Origin: Oxyruncus cristatus
Taxonomy: Eukaryota; Chordata; Aves; Passeriformes; Cotingidae
NCBI GenBank assembly: GCA_013399855.1
Contig: VXAY01005883.1
Coordinates: 68,253 to 132,252, forward strand
Direction of reading: 5' to 3'
Length of the DNA stretch: 64,000 nucleotides
The notes under the pieces: model-generated
Databases searched by the model: none
What the model saw: the letters and a program-made list of their open reading frames with translations, nothing else
What the model was told of the DNA's origin: nothing
Shown: positions 61,501 through 64,000 of the stretch, piece by piece
Layout of the letters: every line of letters begins with the position of its first letter
Position numbering within the stretch: position 1 is the stretch's first letter
Position numbers and translations under genes: made by a program

Positions 61501-64000
61501 ACTTTAAAACACTTAATGAAAGAAAAATGCATGTTCATTTTCCTTCTATGAAGACGACAGGCACAAGAAATAACTATCTGGCAGGAGTTACGTTTCTAGT
61601 TTAACAACTGTTTAATACTAGCAAAAATATGACATTTCCATATTCCAACTCTCACTGCTCACTGAAAAATGTCTTGGAACTGATGTTAATAAGTACCTCG
61701 GCAGTCACTTTTGAAAAGGCACAGGGCCAACCAAGTCTGCTATTTCTGTGATGTTAGAGGGAAGCAGACAGTTTTAAAGCAGGGTTGTTACATAATTAAA
61801 AGCCTTACTAAGGAACAGGCTCCAGGACAGCACAGAACAACCATTTTGTGATCTCTGAGCACCTTGCACCCAAAACCTCAGGAGGATTTACAAAGGCTGA
61901 GTGTCCCTGGGCTCCCAGGAGGAAGGGAAATGCTGTGTGCTCCCGAGGGCACTGTCATTCCACACCAGGGGAGAAGGGGGCCTGGAGCCCCTCCAAGGTG
62001 GGGACTATTCCCCAGCAAGGCTGGTTGCAGGACAGGTCAGAGCTATCCAATCCCTCTCCATGTAACAATTATCCTCGGGCTTCCCAAGTGGTGTAGTCAC
62101 CACTCTGCTCCCACAGACTGAAAATGTCACCAATGTTTGCTGGCAGGAGCGTTGTGGGGCCAGTGGCTGAGGATCTGCTGTGGTGGCCGCTGCAGCCAAG
62201 GGGAGCTTCGACAAATTCAGCAGGGCCTGGATCAGGCAGGAAACTGAACTGCCACATCATTCTTTCTGGGCAGGATTTTGCCAGAGCAGTACAGTGGCAG
62301 GTAACTTTCCTGGAGATTTGAGATAGACATTTCTTGGTGGAGGGAAGGATTCGCTTACCTTGTATCTGTGTATGACAAACTCCACACACAGTATTTTAAA
62401 ATGCACTTAGCTGAATATAACAAAAATGATACACTGCCTTGCATCTTCAAGAAGTAAAAAATATTCTACAAACACAGATGTTGTGACACCTGTGAAGTCT
62501 AACAGGTATCCATTACTTGAACACAGCTGCTCCCAAAATGGCAAACAACAACTCTTTGCCCAGTTGTGAAACTTTCCTGTAATTTAATGGTACAGGACAG
62601 ATTCTGCCAGAACTTCAGGCAGGTACAATGGGAAAAACTCCCAAGACTGAGCCTGCACAGCCGCCTCCTCCATTCTGTGGAAGTGCACAGGATTTTCTGT
62701 TGACTCTGGGCTGGGTCTACACCACCACAGACACATTCTATGTGTATACGCTGGGCATTTCACGGCCTTACTGCTGTGAATTGCCTTGAAAGTTAAACAG
62801 ATGCTTCAAAACAGAATGTTTTTGGGAAAAGACAGTTTTCCATCAAAAATACACCTCATTTTTCTTGGATGTGGAATCATGTCTTCTGCTTATGCAACTG
62901 CAATACCTACGCTGACACAATTGTTATTTTTCTATTGCATTAATTTCTGCTATTTTTGCTTATGTACTACTCTGAATGCTAAAAAAGCCATAAAAGCTGG
63001 TATTCCAGAGGATGATGAAACCCTCAATGCCCCAAAGCTTCCACTAACATAGAAATTACACCAGGGCTAAGCACTGGCTGCTCTGTAGGTTGCACTTGTG
63101 TTCCTAAAAAATAAACATTTCAGGAGATACCTTGTTAAAAAATAAACTCCAAAAGTTTATTACTCACTGCATCCCTGAGCTCTCCATGGCAGACGTGAGG
63201 GCCACCAGATCCTAACGCCCAGAAATCAGGGTGAGGCATCCAGGGGAGATGAAACCTGTGTGCAAATGGAGAATCCACCGTGTAAGTGAGGTGCATCTTG
63301 TGAAAAACAAATGTTACAGCTACTCTTGATATCTTCCCATGTGTTAAAGCAAAAGTGCAAGGGCTGGGTTATCTGGGAGATGAGCCCAGTAAGAGAAGAT
63401 GAAGCTGTGACAAACTAGGGACTGGTTTTTGTTAGGGAAGGAGCAAAGAGAACGTGCCAGTTTTATTTTCTCTTGGCAGTCAGAGATGGGAAGAATAAAA
63501 GGGGCATAGAACACCTCTCAGAGTAAGCATTTCCTACACATTCATCAGTTACCGCCGCGCTCTCAGGATTGTATTAATGCAGATCACACTACAATGAAAT
63601 ACTAATCACGACCCCCCAGATATTCACTTCTTTTAGCATGCTGAGCAATGGCCTGTATTTTTGAAAGAGCTGAACTCATCTAACTCGGCTGACGTGACCC
63701 GGATTTGCCGAACACCTCTGAACACCCAGCTGGACACTTAAACGGAGCACCCTCATCTTTGATTTGACATGCACTGTCCAGCTCTTCCAAACTGCACCTT
63801 TCCCACAACCCCCCGAACCCCATGAAAATAAGAAACTGAGCAGTCACTGATGCAGAGAGCAGTCAGGATCACAGTCATCCAGTCTCTCCAGCTAAATACT
63901 CAGACATCTCACAAGCAGTATTTGAGTAATGTTTTTAATTATTTTTGGATGGAAACCCCCTTTACTACACAGAGAATCTTAAATAAGCCACCTGAACTTT
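58594..64000. other. Upstream flank of the let-7 cluster
   Basis: 5.4 kb with no recognised coding gene or repeat family. It is probably part of the let-7 host transcription unit on the minus strand (inferred from the human locus). Two weak plus-strand candidate terminal exons, 60286-60545 and 62801-63130, are discussed as findings and not called as genes. Confidence 0.5.

Overview
The window is vertebrate, almost certainly avian, nuclear DNA. It has introns and large AT-rich non-coding stretches, no operon-like gene packing, and pieces of the bird/reptile LINE family CR1. It carries one recognisable protein-coding gene, PPARA (peroxisome proliferator-activated receptor alpha), and a two-hairpin let-7 microRNA cluster (let-7a-3 and let-7b). 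Both are on the minus strand. This is the same neighbour pair seen in the human MIRLET7BHG-PPARA region on 22q13.31.

Layout, read in minus-strand transcription order from high to low coordinates. 64000-58594: non-coding, probably part of the let-7 host transcription unit. 58593-58516: let-7a-3. 57760-57675: let-7b. 57674-35161: about 22 kb with no recognised coding gene, one very short CR1 fragment (46514-46577) and a TATA/MEF2-like element near 50.23 kb. 35160-34000: a GC-rich, CpG-rich segment broken by a 421-base assembly gap (34500-34920), flanked by a CTC-rich minisatellite; this is the best candidate for the PPARA promoter and first non-coding exon. 34414-17424: the long 5' UTR intron(s), holding a second CpG-rich patch (28.93-29.26 kb), a decayed tandem repeat (24.15-24.38 kb) and a CR1 copy (18.03-18.55 kb). 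17386-7967: six PPARA coding exons of 208, 161, 139, 203, 448 and 248 nt. All have GT/AG boundaries and correct phase, and together they encode 468 residues plus a stop. 7966 to about 920: probable long 3' UTR. 1-900: nothing recognised.

The PPARA reading frame is intact. The eight zinc-coordinating cysteines, the P-box, the three-residue D-box typical of PPARs, the ligand-contact residues S280, Y314, H440 and Y464, and the AF-2 helix are all present. The 5' UTR exons could not be assigned with confidence.

I see no bacterial-type system, CRISPR array or new multigene system. The points most worth checking are a competing splice donor at the end of the second zinc-finger exon, the promoter hidden in the gap, a second intronic CpG patch, a tandem duplication carrying orphan-receptor half-sites, and the let-7/PPARA linkage. 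Most other long ORFs are antisense or out-of-frame shadows or chance.
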